From Enterococcus plantarum (GTDB lineage: Bacteria > Bacillota > Bacilli > Lactobacillales > Enterococcaceae), in the NCBI RefSeq assembly GCF_001730295.1, contig NZ_MIKA01000011.1, forward strand, positions 1 to 64,000: 64,000 nt of DNA, written 5' to 3'. Position 1 is the stretch's first letter; the number at the start of each line of letters is the position of its first letter. This document shows, one piece after another, positions 17,508 through 26,477 of this stretch. A program made the translations under genes and the position numbers. The notes beneath the pieces were generated by a model, which ran no database searches, was not told the DNA's origin, and was given only the letters and a program-made list of their open reading frames with translations.

Positions 17508-17619
17508 AACATTTTCCTCCTGTGTCTTTTTTTAGATAATAAAACCTGCACTTTTTATTATCATATATTTAAAATAGATAATTAAATCTATCTTAAAACA
17601 TTTTTTTGACTGATCCAAC

Positions 17620-20376
17620 TTAAATCAGCAATTTGATCATTGTGAACTTATTTGCTTCGATTTTGAATCTTGTTGTTTCTGGTTTAGTTGAAAAGTTTTT
17701 GATAACGGGCATAATCTCATACTCACCAGGCGGTAAGTATATACTCATTTGACCAAATGCATTAGAAATAACAGATGTTTCAAATGCTGCTCCTTTTATA
17801 CAAGTAATGCTATATTCCAATCCTTTTAGAGATTGTTTGGCATCATTACTTGAAAGATAGACCAAAGCTCGCCCTTGTTGTTGTTTCGGTTTATTATAAA
17901 AAGTTGCTTCTGCAATTTCTTGCACAACGATTTCTTTATTTTGAACGGCACCATCAATTTCGTAGCCGTCTGGTGCTTTTGTTTCAGTTATAGTAACCTT
18001 CCCGACCGGTAAATCTGGGAAAAACAGTTCGCCTTGTGTATCAGTTACACCTCTGTGAACGTTCCCAGCAGAATCAGTTACTTCAAATTCAGCATTTGGC
18101 AAAACTGTATCTGTTTCAAATCCATCTTCATCTTTGGCAAATTTAGTGATTTTCAGTCCGCCTAAGTTCTCTTTTTTACTATTGGCATGTCTAATTTCGA
18201 CTACTGTTCCTGACTCCACTGTCACTTCGTAAAAAGTTGAATCTTCTTCATAGCCTGGCGGTGCTTCGACCTCGACAACATAATATTTGCCTGGTTCTAA
18301 ATCATTTAAAAGAATCTCACCGTTGGTATCTGTCGTGTAAGTGCCGATCAATTGAGTATCATTGTCGTAGACTTCAAAAACAGCTCCTGATAAATAAATT
18401 GTTGGATTTGAATCTTTCACATACTTTGTGATCTTTAAAGCACCCAGTTTAGGCAATTCTATTTTTTTGTTGATTACGTCGATTGACGCTTTACCATTTG
18501 GATCTGTTTTCGCTAATGTAATGAATTTCTCTGTGGTATCTAGCTCGTATCCTTCTGGGGCTTTAGTTTCGATTAATTTGTAGGTCCCATATGGTAAATC
18601 AGTTAATTGACCAATCCCATTTGCATCAGTTGAGATTTTACCAACTAGCTCATTCGCTGAATTATAAACCTCAAATTCTGCTCCTTCTAATACAGTTCCA
18701 GCCTCATCTTTTTTAACAATCTCAAGTGAGCCTGTTGTTTTTTCTTGTTTATTTTTAACTGTAATACCAATAACTCCGTTTGGATCGTCTTTTGAGACTA
18801 CAATCGTTTTTGGTGTCATATCTAATTCGTAGCCAGAAGGGGCTTTAGTTTCAACTAATTGATACGTACCGAATGGTAAATCACTTAAGATAGCTGTCCC
18901 GTTTGCATCAGTCGTAATCTTACCAACTACTTTATTTGTGGCATCACGCACTTCAAACTCTGCTCCTGCTAATCTCTTACCATTTTCATCTGTTTTGATA
19001 ACTTCAAGAGCACCTGTTGTGATTTTTTTCTTATTCACAACAGTAATACTTGCTTTACCATTTGGACTTTTTTCAGATAAAATGACCGGTCTTAACGTTT
19101 GATCTAACTCATAGCCTGCTGGGGCTTCAAATTCAATTAACGTATAAGTGCCATAAGGTAGGTTTGTACTTGTTGCAATACCATTCGCATTTGTTGTGAT
19201 CATCTCAACTACCTTATTATTGCTATTTACCACAAAGAATTTTGCACCGGCTAAGACTTTACCAGCTTCATTTTTTTTAATTACTTCTATCGTACCCGTT
19301 GTGATTTTTTTCTTATTCACAACAGTAATACTTGCTTTACCATTTGGACTTTTTTCAGATAAAGTGACCTGTCTTAACGTTTGATCTAACTCATAGCCTG
19401 CTGGAGCTTCATATTCACTCAACATATAAGTGCCATAAGGTAGGTTTGTAATTGTTGCAACACCATTAGCATTCGTTGTGATTTGTCCAACTACTTTGTT
19501 ACTGCTATTTATTACAAAGAATTTTGCGCCTGCTAAGACTTTACCGGCTTCATCTTTTTTGATTACTTCTATCGCACCTGTTTTCACAACTTTTTTGTTT
19601 AAAATGCTAATGCTAGCAACTCCACCTGGCGATAAAGCCGATAGAGTAACGTATTTTGGTGTTGTATCTAATTCATAACCGACTGGTGCTTGGAGTTCAA
19701 TCAATTTATAAGTACCATATGGAAGATTACCTAATGATGCAACGCCATTAGCATTTGTGGTTATTCTTCCTACAATTTGGTTGCTTGCATTGTAAACATT
19801 AAATATAGCGCCTGCTAAAACTTGATTGTTTTCATTAGTTTTAATAACTTTTATACTACCTTTTTGAATAGGTAATTGTTTATTGCTTTTCTTTAAGCAA
19901 ATAATTTGACCTGCTCGTATTAGACTAAAGCGCATGCTACTTGTTTCTAATTGATAGCCTGCTGGTGCTTTAGACTCCCGAATAGAATAATTTCCTAATG
20001 GAAGTGAACGTGTTTCAGCGATACCATTGTAATTCGTTTGAATAACTTGAATAGCCCGATTCCAACGATCATAAATTGTAAATTGAGCTCCAGCTAATCT
20101 TGCATTTGTTCTTGCATCATACTTGATTACTTGAATACCACCACATGAAACTGGAGAAAAAAAACGCGGTGTTACACTTGTAGGAGCTAAAAGATTTCTT
20201 TGTATCTCAGAGATATTGTTATTTGATAAATTGTTTTCTGACTGTTCGTTTATAAAACTGGCTGTTGACCAAGTTGAGTTATTTTGAACGGCTTCAGCTT
20301 GCTTTGCTCCTAATACAACGATTGTTAACAAAATTAAAACGAATGAAAAAAATAAATAGCTAAATTTCTGTCTCAT
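17620..20376 (-). CDS. Secreted CnaB/SpaA-repeat surface protein
   Basis: 918 residues. A signal peptide (about 1-30) is followed by about nine CnaB-like beta domains of roughly 80-90 residues. Most repeat the pattern xIxVIKxDExGKxLAGAxFxV, GxATxxxLPYGTYxLxExxAPxGYELD and V.NKK, containing the Lys, Glu and Asn that form internal isopeptide bonds in SpaA/CnaB folds. Domains three to five are also near-identical in DNA, so they can expand or contract. There is no LPXTG motif or C-terminal membrane anchor; the protein ends IEANKFTMIKLLI. GGGGGAG precedes ATG. It lies just upstream of the lanthipeptide genes and divergent from the Rgg-like regulator. Confidence 0.88.
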   Translation of the reverse strand: MRQKFSYLFFSFVLILLTIVVLGAKQAEAVQNNSTWSTASFINEQSENNLSNNNISEIQRNLLAPTSVTPRFFSPVSCGGIQVIKYDARTNARLAGAQFTIYDRWNRAIQVIQTNYNGIAETRSLPLGNYSIRESKAPAGYQLETSSMRFSLIRAGQIICLKKSNKQLPIQKGSIKVIKTNENNQVLAGAIFNVYNASNQIVGRITTNANGVASLGNLPYGTYKLIELQAPVGYELDTTPKYVTLSALSPGGVASISILNKKVVKTGAIEVIKKDEAGKVLAGAKFFVINSSNKVVGQITTNANGVATITNLPYGTYMLSEYEAPAGYELDQTLRQVTLSEKSPNGKASITVVNKKKITTGTIEVIKKNEAGKVLAGAKFFVVNSNNKVVEMITTNANGIATSTNLPYGTYTLIEFEAPAGYELDQTLRPVILSEKSPNGKASITVVNKKKITTGALEVIKTDENGKRLAGAEFEVRDATNKVVGKITTDANGTAILSDLPFGTYQLVETKAPSGYELDMTPKTIVVSKDDPNGVIGITVKNKQEKTTGSLEIVKKDEAGTVLEGAEFEVYNSANELVGKISTDANGIGQLTDLPYGTYKLIETKAPEGYELDTTEKFITLAKTDPNGKASIDVINKKIELPKLGALKITKYVKDSNPTIYLSGAVFEVYDNDTQLIGTYTTDTNGEILLNDLEPGKYYVVEVEAPPGYEEDSTFYEVTVESGTVVEIRHANSKKENLGGLKITKFAKDEDGFETDTVLPNAEFEVTDSAGNVHRGVTDTQGELFFPDLPVGKVTITETKAPDGYEIDGAVQNKEIVVQEIAEATFYNKPKQQQGRALVYLSSNDAKQSLKGLEYSITCIKGAAFETSVISNAFGQMSIYLPPGEYEIMPVIKNFSTKPETTRFKIEANKFTMIKLLI
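19010..19600. repeat. Near-identical tandem DNA repeats inside the CnaB gene
   Basis: Segments starting near 19020 and 19290, each about 270 bp, share long stretches such as GTGATTTTTTTCTTATTCAC and ACTTGCTTTACCATTTGGAC, with a third, more diverged copy following. They encode consecutive CnaB domains and make domain number changeable by slippage or recombination. Confidence 0.75.
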
Positions 20377-20428
20377 TTAATTAAAACTCCCCCGATAATT
20401 TTGGTTTTTGAATTCTTTAATAATAGAT

Positions 20429-20464
20429 TTAATACGTGATAAACCAAATAAATAAATTGACCAT
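20429..20464 (-). CDS. 11-residue hydrophobic peptide divergent from Rgg-like gene
   Basis: ATG at 20464 encodes MVNLFIWFITY and then TAA. A purine-rich site, GAGAGGGG, lies about ten bases upstream. It sits between the divergent Rgg-like regulator and the CnaB gene, the position where pheromone genes of Rgg regulators are found, and resembles in size and hydrophobicity the leaderless peptide that activates RopB in Streptococcus pyogenes. An overlapping 36-codon frame starting at the ATG near 20485 and ending in the CnaB start codon has no ribosome-binding site. At this length chance cannot be ruled out. Confidence 0.3.
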   Translation of the reverse strand: MVNLFIWFITY

Positions 20465-20630
20465 CTTCTTCAACCCCTCTCATAATGAAATTATTTTTAA
20501 AAAAAGGATAATTAATTTAAAAATTATTTCATTACCTACTAGTTATTTAATGTTTTTGCTATAATAACATAATCAACACAAATTTTTCCGCTTGGTAAAG
20601 TATTTTATACCGCTGGAAAGGAGAATTATT

Positions 20631-21506
20631 TTGAAGAATTATGGAACAATGCTAAAAAAAATAAGACAAGAAAAAGGACTCAGCCAAAAAGACATTTATG
20701 ATGGAATCATGACAAGGCAAACTTATTACTTGATTGAAACTAATGTCAGTATGCCTTCTTTTGATAAGTTTCTACTAATTTTAGAAAAACTTTTTGTTTC
20801 TGTTGATGAATTTCTCTATTTACTCAATCATGAAACATTCCCAACCGATCATCATTTGTATCATCAATTAAGCCAAGCTGTTTTTAAACACGACCAACAG
20901 ATGTTTGATTCACTTATCGAAAACTCTCGACAAGTTTTTGAAACAACAAAGAATCAAAAATTTTTCCACCTAAACTTAGTCACTCAAGCAATGAGTCGTT
21001 TAACTAAAGCGCCCAACGATCCTGATACTATGAAATTTTTGAAGCAAATGATGTCTCCTATCAAAGATTATTTGACTGGTATTGACAAATGGTATCTTTA
21101 TGAACTAAAGTTGCTGAATAATTCTCTCTATTGCTTTGAATTATCTGAGGCAATCGCATTAGGTACTTTGGTTGGAAGAAAAATCGACTCTCTCAGTCAT
21201 TTAGAACAGTATCAAGACATAAAGTTAAGAATCTACTTAAACCTTTCTAGCTTATGTTTAACTTGCCGAGACTATGAAAATACTTTATTTTTTTCAGCTT
21301 TGGCCAAAGAAAATGCCAATACCGATTACCGATTATTTGAAATGATCATTGCAAATTTGAATTATGAAATTGCCCAAACAGTGATTAAAAAACATAAGGA
21401 AAATTCTAAAATCACTAATTATCTTGTCCTATTGGAAACGTTAGATTATCAAGTAACGGTAAAAGAATATAAGAATATATTGGCAACGCACCTCACCAGC
21501 ATTTAG
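20631..21506 (+). CDS. Rgg/MutR-like transcriptional regulator
   Basis: About 291 residues from TTG at 20631, which has GGAAAGGAG eight bases upstream; longer frames lack a site. Residues 1-60 are an XRE helix-turn-helix (YGTMLKKIRQEKGLSQKDIYDGIMTRQTYYLIE), continuing FLLILEKLFVSVDEFLYL, a wording typical of Rgg/GadR/MutR proteins. The rest is an all-helical repeat domain that in this family binds a peptide pheromone. It is the only gene of this part of the island on the plus strand, divergent from the CnaB-lanthipeptide genes and convergent with the VWA gene, so control of either set is plausible. Confidence 0.85.
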   Translation: MKNYGTMLKKIRQEKGLSQKDIYDGIMTRQTYYLIETNVSMPSFDKFLLILEKLFVSVDEFLYLLNHETFPTDHHLYHQLSQAVFKHDQQMFDSLIENSRQVFETTKNQKFFHLNLVTQAMSRLTKAPNDPDTMKFLKQMMSPIKDYLTGIDKWYLYELKLLNNSLYCFELSEAIALGTLVGRKIDSLSHLEQYQDIKLRIYLNLSSLCLTCRDYENTLFFSALAKENANTDYRLFEMIIANLNYEIAQTVIKKHKENSKITNYLVLLETLDYQVTVKEYKNILATHLTSI

Positions 21507-21535
21507 TACTCGCTTATTTTCTTAATAATATCGCT

Positions 21536-23806
21536 TTAATAACCAAATTGATTTACTTTATAATCCCAACTATAGGGCCTAGGTGAAATTGAATGCTCAC
21601 CAGAACTATCGCTACCAAGTTCTGGTGTAATAAACATGGTTACCCAATACTCACTATTTGTTTGAACATCCAGATCAGCTTCATTATTTTTTATAAGAGT
21701 TGATGTATTACTTGATAAATGGGTCGTATTTAAGTTCAAATTCGTTGTCGTTGCAATGTAGCCAAAAAAATTATAATATTCAGGAACTAAATCTATTATC
21801 TTAAGTTGCTTTTGTTCTCTAGCTAGTACGATGTTATATTTAGTAAATAGTGCTTCAGACACTTCGGTCTTAGTATCTTTCGTACTACTTCCAGAAATTA
21901 AATTCATTTGTTGCTGGGTTTCGCCAATAATTAAAGAACGGTAAAACGCTTTTGAAGGAATCACTAATTCTGAATTTGGTTTGAGTACACTTTGACGTAT
22001 ATTCAAAATAATTGTTTTAGTCTCAGATATTTTTTTGTTCGTGACAACTATTTGTTGATGGGCATACGAACTGACGTCGGCAGCAAATTTAAAATTAGCT
22101 TTAGTATTTTCTGTTTTCAAGCCATTAATATCGACCGTAGTTTCATACTCTTGCTCATTTTTTAAAATTTCTTCAACAAAATAATCTTGATCGGCTTTCC
22201 AAGGATGAACTATTTTTTTCACATCATTTGGATAGAGTGAAAAGTAATCATTAGTCGTATATTGATCATCTCCATAATGAAAATCAAATGCCTTCGTGGG
22301 ATCTTCTATTTCCTCGTTTTTTTCATTGCTTAATTTTTTTTGTAAACTGACAATGATTGGTCTAACTTCTGGTCTCGGAAATTCTTTTTGCTGTACTTTA
22401 TCGTTATAATCTTTATAAACAATCGTTGCTTTTCCATTTGTTTTTGCTAATCCATTTGCATCAATAATCAAGGGCTCTAATACCCTATTATTTGCATTCA
22501 CACGATAGGTGATTTCAGCGAACATCACATTTTCATCAGGCTCACTTGAAACTGGTGTCTTAAGTGGTCCTACAGTCCAATTGATTGTTTGTCGTCCGTT
22601 CACTTCTTTAATTTCAGTTGTTCCTTGGGTAGCATCGACATTCCCCTGTATTTCAAATCCTTGACCCATTGGATCGACAACAAATCCAGATTTGATAGCA
22701 CCAACAATTTCCCCAGCGATACCACTTAAAATATCATCTAAATTATCTGCCGTTGCTGCAAAACTCTTATCGTCAGAAGAGGCAATCTCTTTCATTGTTT
22801 GATTTCCTGTGACAACTTCATCATCTTGAGAGGTGGAATCCATATCTACCCCAATCGTATAAAAATCAGTGAGTAAATCGTCGCCAACCGCTCTTTTTTC
22901 ATTTTTTGCGATTGTAGCTTCTGCTATAGCACTATGTGCATGGTTTACCATCAAGCGATTTTTAGAACCGGACGGCATTGCCTCAAACTCAGGAGCAAAA
23001 CCACCGATTCGATATTTCGCACCATTTCCAAAATAGTTATTCCCCTCTTTATTGCGATAATCATAATTAAAGTTATCTTTTGGAATAGTTTTAACTGTTT
23101 CATAATAATCATAACCATTTTGCAGATAATCAAATTTTTCCATACCTGCTAATTGATTGTAAGGAGCTGTGGGTGGATAGCTATAGGTTGGTACACCATC
23201 GGACACAAGTACCACATTCCTTTTTTCCCCAGTGGCTTGTCTCATTACTTCTGTTGCAGTTTTAATCGCAGATTGTGTAAAAGTTCCTCCATTTTCAACG
23301 GGTTTTAATTCTTTTATCTTATCGATTAACAATCCTTTATGTTCAGCATCTACAAAACGACCACTCCAACCACTCTCATTAAAAGTATAATTGGTTATAT
23401 CTGTATTGTACGTAATCAAAGCAATACGATTAATATAGTCTTCCCGCAATACCATATTGACAAACTTTTCAGCTGCTAATTTTGCTTTGTTCATTCGATC
23501 GTTTTCATTCATACTCCATGAGGTATCAATGATCAACACAATATCTGTAGGTGCCGGTGGAAACTGATTACGTCCCTCAACACGCAAAGTGATATCCCAT
23601 TGATTGACCATTCCAGCCACCGGTTCTGCTTTTTTACTTAAATTAATTTCTCCAGGTAGTAATTCAGTTTTTTTAGCAGCTTTAACTGGTCCATTCGTAT
23701 CAAGCATAGCTGATTGAGTAGCGTAGATAGATCCGATCAAACAAAAAACAATCATGAGCCACCTTAAAAATTTAAATCGTCTCTTTTCTCTCACCAGGGT
23801 ATTCAC
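21536..23806 (-). CDS. VWA-domain surface protein of the SipW cluster
   Basis: 756 residues. An N-terminal membrane segment (about 14-33) is likely a signal peptide. A von Willebrand factor A domain starts near residue 85 with the metal-site motif DTSWS (94-98), LVSDGVPTYS and DDLLTDFYTIGVD. Two later regions look like CnaB/Cna-type beta domains (for instance KAFDFHYGDDQYT to IVVTNKK around 490-580). No LPXTG or C-terminal membrane span is seen. In Gram-positive pili VWA proteins act as tip adhesins. It is the last gene on this strand of the SipW cluster and converges with the regulator gene. Confidence 0.85.
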   Translation of the reverse strand: MNTLVREKRRFKFLRWLMIVFCLIGSIYATQSAMLDTNGPVKAAKKTELLPGEINLSKKAEPVAGMVNQWDITLRVEGRNQFPPAPTDIVLIIDTSWSMNENDRMNKAKLAAEKFVNMVLREDYINRIALITYNTDITNYTFNESGWSGRFVDAEHKGLLIDKIKELKPVENGGTFTQSAIKTATEVMRQATGEKRNVVLVSDGVPTYSYPPTAPYNQLAGMEKFDYLQNGYDYYETVKTIPKDNFNYDYRNKEGNNYFGNGAKYRIGGFAPEFEAMPSGSKNRLMVNHAHSAIAEATIAKNEKRAVGDDLLTDFYTIGVDMDSTSQDDEVVTGNQTMKEIASSDDKSFAATADNLDDILSGIAGEIVGAIKSGFVVDPMGQGFEIQGNVDATQGTTEIKEVNGRQTINWTVGPLKTPVSSEPDENVMFAEITYRVNANNRVLEPLIIDANGLAKTNGKATIVYKDYNDKVQQKEFPRPEVRPIIVSLQKKLSNEKNEEIEDPTKAFDFHYGDDQYTTNDYFSLYPNDVKKIVHPWKADQDYFVEEILKNEQEYETTVDINGLKTENTKANFKFAADVSSYAHQQIVVTNKKISETKTIILNIRQSVLKPNSELVIPSKAFYRSLIIGETQQQMNLISGSSTKDTKTEVSEALFTKYNIVLAREQKQLKIIDLVPEYYNFFGYIATTTNLNLNTTHLSSNTSTLIKNNEADLDVQTNSEYWVTMFITPELGSDSSGEHSISPRPYSWDYKVNQFGY

Positions 23807-23829
23807 CTCATTTTATTTATGGATTTTTT

Positions 23830-24489
23830 TTAATCATTAATAGTTTGATTTTTTAATAGATTGTCTAATTCTATGAGAGGTTCAGTTGCTGGGATTTGTC
23901 CATTCCACCAAGCGTCTCTATAAGCAAATTTTGTTGTACTGATTCCTTCTGATTTTATTTCAAATGATAGCAAGACTTCTTCATATTCTTCCGTGATATT
24001 TGCTTTATTCATTCTTACTTTAGTAAATAAATTTGTTGTACGCTCGTCTTTTAGCAACTTCTTTTTATAATAAAAGTAACCATCTTTACCATCGATCCAA
24101 TCAATCAAGTTATAATCAATGCTCAAAACGGGTGCTGATCCGTCAATTGTTACAGGTAATAATGTAAGTACATCATTCGATTGTTTTTTGATAAGCATAG
24201 GTAATGCCAAAACTCTTAGGAAGATTGATTGCTCTCCAGTATTCCTTATAGCTACTTTTTTTAGATAGTCTTTCTCTGGTTCGAATACCTCTGGTGGATA
24301 AAATTCTTCTTCTATTGATGATTCAAGGTTGCCTATTCTAAACTCATTACGCTTTTGGTCACTATCGGTCAAGGCTGCGTAAGTTTGATATAAACCGAAG
24401 GAAAGACAGAGAATCATTATCAAAAAGCCTGTAAATAAGTAAAATTGTTTTACACTTATATACTTTTTAGTATTCCGCTTTTTTTTCAT
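23830..24489 (-). CDS. TasA/CalY-like exported protein, third copy
   Basis: 219 residues from the ATG with AAAGGAGG nine bases upstream. The N terminus is basic, then a hydrophobic stretch ends LYQTYAALTDSDQKRNEFRIGN, matching the SipW-dependent signal pattern in which the cut falls after A-x-T-x-A and is followed by TDxxxxxNxFxxG. The next region, EFYPPEVFEPEKDYLKKVAIRNTGEQSIFLRV, is the beta-strand motif shared with the other two copies (pppxWxPGxxxxKxVxIxNTG). It lacks the WF after the signal. Predicted to be exported and perhaps assembled as a fibre subunit. Confidence 0.75.
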   Translation of the reverse strand: MKKKRNTKKYISVKQFYLFTGFLIMILCLSFGLYQTYAALTDSDQKRNEFRIGNLESSIEEEFYPPEVFEPEKDYLKKVAIRNTGEQSIFLRVLALPMLIKKQSNDVLTLLPVTIDGSAPVLSIDYNLIDWIDGKDGYFYYKKKLLKDERTTNLFTKVRMNKANITEEYEEVLLSFEIKSEGISTTKFAYRDAWWNGQIPATEPLIELDNLLKNQTIND

Positions 24490-24746
24490 TTTCCATACCC
24501 TCCTTTTACTCACTTATTATCCCTAATTCCTCATCCTTCACGAATGTCCGAGTCATATCGACACTTCAATTTAGAAACATTAAATCCAGATAGTAAAATG
24601 GCTTTGTAAAAGTTACTTATTACTTAATAGATTCTTCTGAGCGTTTCAAACGATAGCCTTTGAGCGAGTCTTTTTGACAATATTTACATTCTGGGATATC
24701 TGTTATTCCTTTTTTTAGACTTGGTTTTGTTTAACTATTTTAGCCT

Positions 24747-25619
24747 TTAATCTCTCAGATGACCGTAATACATGTCATATAAATCTCCTACATTGCCAAT
24801 ATTCCATGAACTTAAAAGCTCTTTTGTTCCGTCATGTGCATCCATCATCGGATTTAACTGATATAGTGCTCCTTTTAATTTGTTAGGTGCATCTGGAGCT
24901 AATTGAACACTTTTCAGTACTGGTGTACTTAGTTCGTTCGGTTGGAGTAACTCTGAATAATAAAAATAGCCTTCTTTATATAACCAGTATTCTTTTGTTT
25001 CTTTTGTAGGAGCAACAGTGTATATATTATCCGGGAACGCTAAACGAAACCACCTTAAATCTGTTTTTTCTCTGTTAGTATCATTAAATTTGTACATCTC
25101 TGAACCTGTCAATACATTTGGTACAATCGCTTTTTTAGCAATTAATTGTTGCCCTCCATAGAAATAAGTTCCTCCAGCATTTGCTGCGGCTTCCCAAGTT
25201 TCTGTTTTCTTTTCGTCCACTTTCGGTTGTATTTCTTGTGTTGCCTTTGCTAAATTTCCGTTACCACTTTGGTCTAAGATATCTATTTCGAATAACAACA
25301 GGTATTCATATAAACTCATCCGAACAAAAGCTGGAATTGTACCAGTATTTTTGACTTGAATCACTTTTTTCGTTGTTAAACCTGGTTGCCATTCAAGTTC
25401 GGGTTCAAATTCTTCTATAATTTTTGCAGATAATCTTGCACCAACGAAGTGGTTCACCTCGCTGTCTTCCGAGACAAACCAGGCATATGTACTTCCTAGA
25501 ACCATCAAACCAGAAAAGAGAAATGTGCAAATAGCGATGAGTAGTTTTGTGTTTATTTTAGCTCGTTTTTTTTTTCTATTTTGATTTATTTGTCCTGAGT
25601 TTCGCTTTTGCTTTTTCAC
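24747..25619 (-). CDS. TasA/CalY-like exported protein, second copy
   Basis: 290 residues starting at GTG with AGGAGG upstream. A long basic N terminus (RKKKRAKINTK) precedes a membrane segment ending VLGSTYAWFVSEDSEVNHFVGA, the signal typical of SipW substrates. It then has EEFEPELEWQPGLTTKKVIQVKNTGTIPAFVRMSLYEYLL, the TasA-type strand region, and a C-terminal block including WLYKEGYFYYSELLQPNE, which parallels copies one and three (GYFYY). Probable secreted fibre or matrix protein processed by the adjacent SipW. A 128-residue middle region with no recognised motif separates the two conserved blocks. Confidence 0.82.
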   Translation of the reverse strand: MKKQKRNSGQINQNRKKKRAKINTKLLIAICTFLFSGLMVLGSTYAWFVSEDSEVNHFVGARLSAKIIEEFEPELEWQPGLTTKKVIQVKNTGTIPAFVRMSLYEYLLLFEIDILDQSGNGNLAKATQEIQPKVDEKKTETWEAAANAGGTYFYGGQQLIAKKAIVPNVLTGSEMYKFNDTNREKTDLRWFRLAFPDNIYTVAPTKETKEYWLYKEGYFYYSELLQPNELSTPVLKSVQLAPDAPNKLKGALYQLNPMMDAHDGTKELLSSWNIGNVGDLYDMYYGHLRD

Positions 25620-25677
25620 ACCATACTTCCTCCTAATTATTTAATCGTTCTAAAAAATTCAAATTAAAAAATCTTAT

Positions 25678-26442
25678 TTATCTATGTCTCTTTATCTTTT
25701 TAGGTTGAATTTCCTCTTGTTTTTTATGTTTAAGTATCAATAAGAAAACTAGAATTAGGAATAATCCAATGCACGAGAAAATCATTGCGTTGCGCCATTC
25801 TTCACCTGTTCTTGGAAATTTTATTTTACTCATCAACTTTTCTGCTAAAGGTTTGTCTTGTTCATCTGGATCTTTAGTATCTGGCAATTTATTTTTTACA
25901 GCTTTAAAATACCAAATATTCTCCACGATGTTCTTTTTAAAAAAATCACGATTTGTGTACATTTTTCCATCTAATTCAAAGTGAGCTTCTAACATTTTTG
26001 TATCTCCACCTTTGAACGTTCCTAAATTTAACGGAGTTGATTTATCTTGCAAATTTACTGTTTTAGTAACACCTGACAATGGTCCTTTATATCGTTCTTG
26101 GCCATCGTAAATCAAAGTCATTTTAATAGCTTGAGACAAATCTAATGAGCCTTCAATAAGTGTTGGCTTACTTATGCTCATTGTTAAATGGTAAGGTATA
26201 TCTTCTTCTATGTTGATGATTGTGATTTTTGTGACCCATTTTTTTCCTGGCTCAACATCTCGAAAATCAATTAAATATTGACCATCATTTTTAATTTTTA
26301 TTCCTTGATCGTCGCCAGCCACTATCCCAGAGGGAAGATTGGACTCTGAATTCGCTTCAACAGGTTTTAATATAAAGAGCAGACCGATTAATACAAACAG
26401 GACTGTCATTACCCAATTTTTATTCCTGTATCTTCGTTTCAT
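25678..26442 (-). CDS. Cell-wall anchored protein with FPRTG sorting motif
   Basis: 254 residues. A signal peptide (about 8-30, ending KPVEANS) is followed by a beta-rich domain (IKNDGQYLIDFRDVEPGKKWVTKITIINIEEDIPYHLTM), then NKLPDTKDPDEQ and a sorting signal: KFPRTGEEW, a hydrophobic segment (MIFSCIGLFLILVFLLIL) and a basic tail KHKKQEEIQPKKIKRHR. FPxTG motifs are used by some pilus-type sortases, and no sortase gene is in the window. Its place between two TasA-like genes suggests it tethers the fibres to the wall. This is inference from order. Confidence 0.8.
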   Translation of the reverse strand: MKRRYRNKNWVMTVLFVLIGLLFILKPVEANSESNLPSGIVAGDDQGIKIKNDGQYLIDFRDVEPGKKWVTKITIINIEEDIPYHLTMSISKPTLIEGSLDLSQAIKMTLIYDGQERYKGPLSGVTKTVNLQDKSTPLNLGTFKGGDTKMLEAHFELDGKMYTNRDFFKKNIVENIWYFKAVKNKLPDTKDPDEQDKPLAEKLMSKIKFPRTGEEWRNAMIFSCIGLFLILVFLLILKHKKQEEIQPKKIKRHR

Positions 26443-26477
26443 CCTTTTTCCCCCTTAAAATAGATAGCTTCTTTTCT

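Noticed and set aside
20374-20484. A 36-codon frame overlapping the 11-codon peptide and the CnaB start, with GG near the end
   Set aside because: No ribosome-binding site, although its end TKIIGGVLIK faintly recalls a pheromone.
24514-24746. A 36-codon minus-strand stretch with CKYCQKDSLKGY
   Set aside because: No start codon and no recognised family; the CxxC may be chance or a very old remnant.
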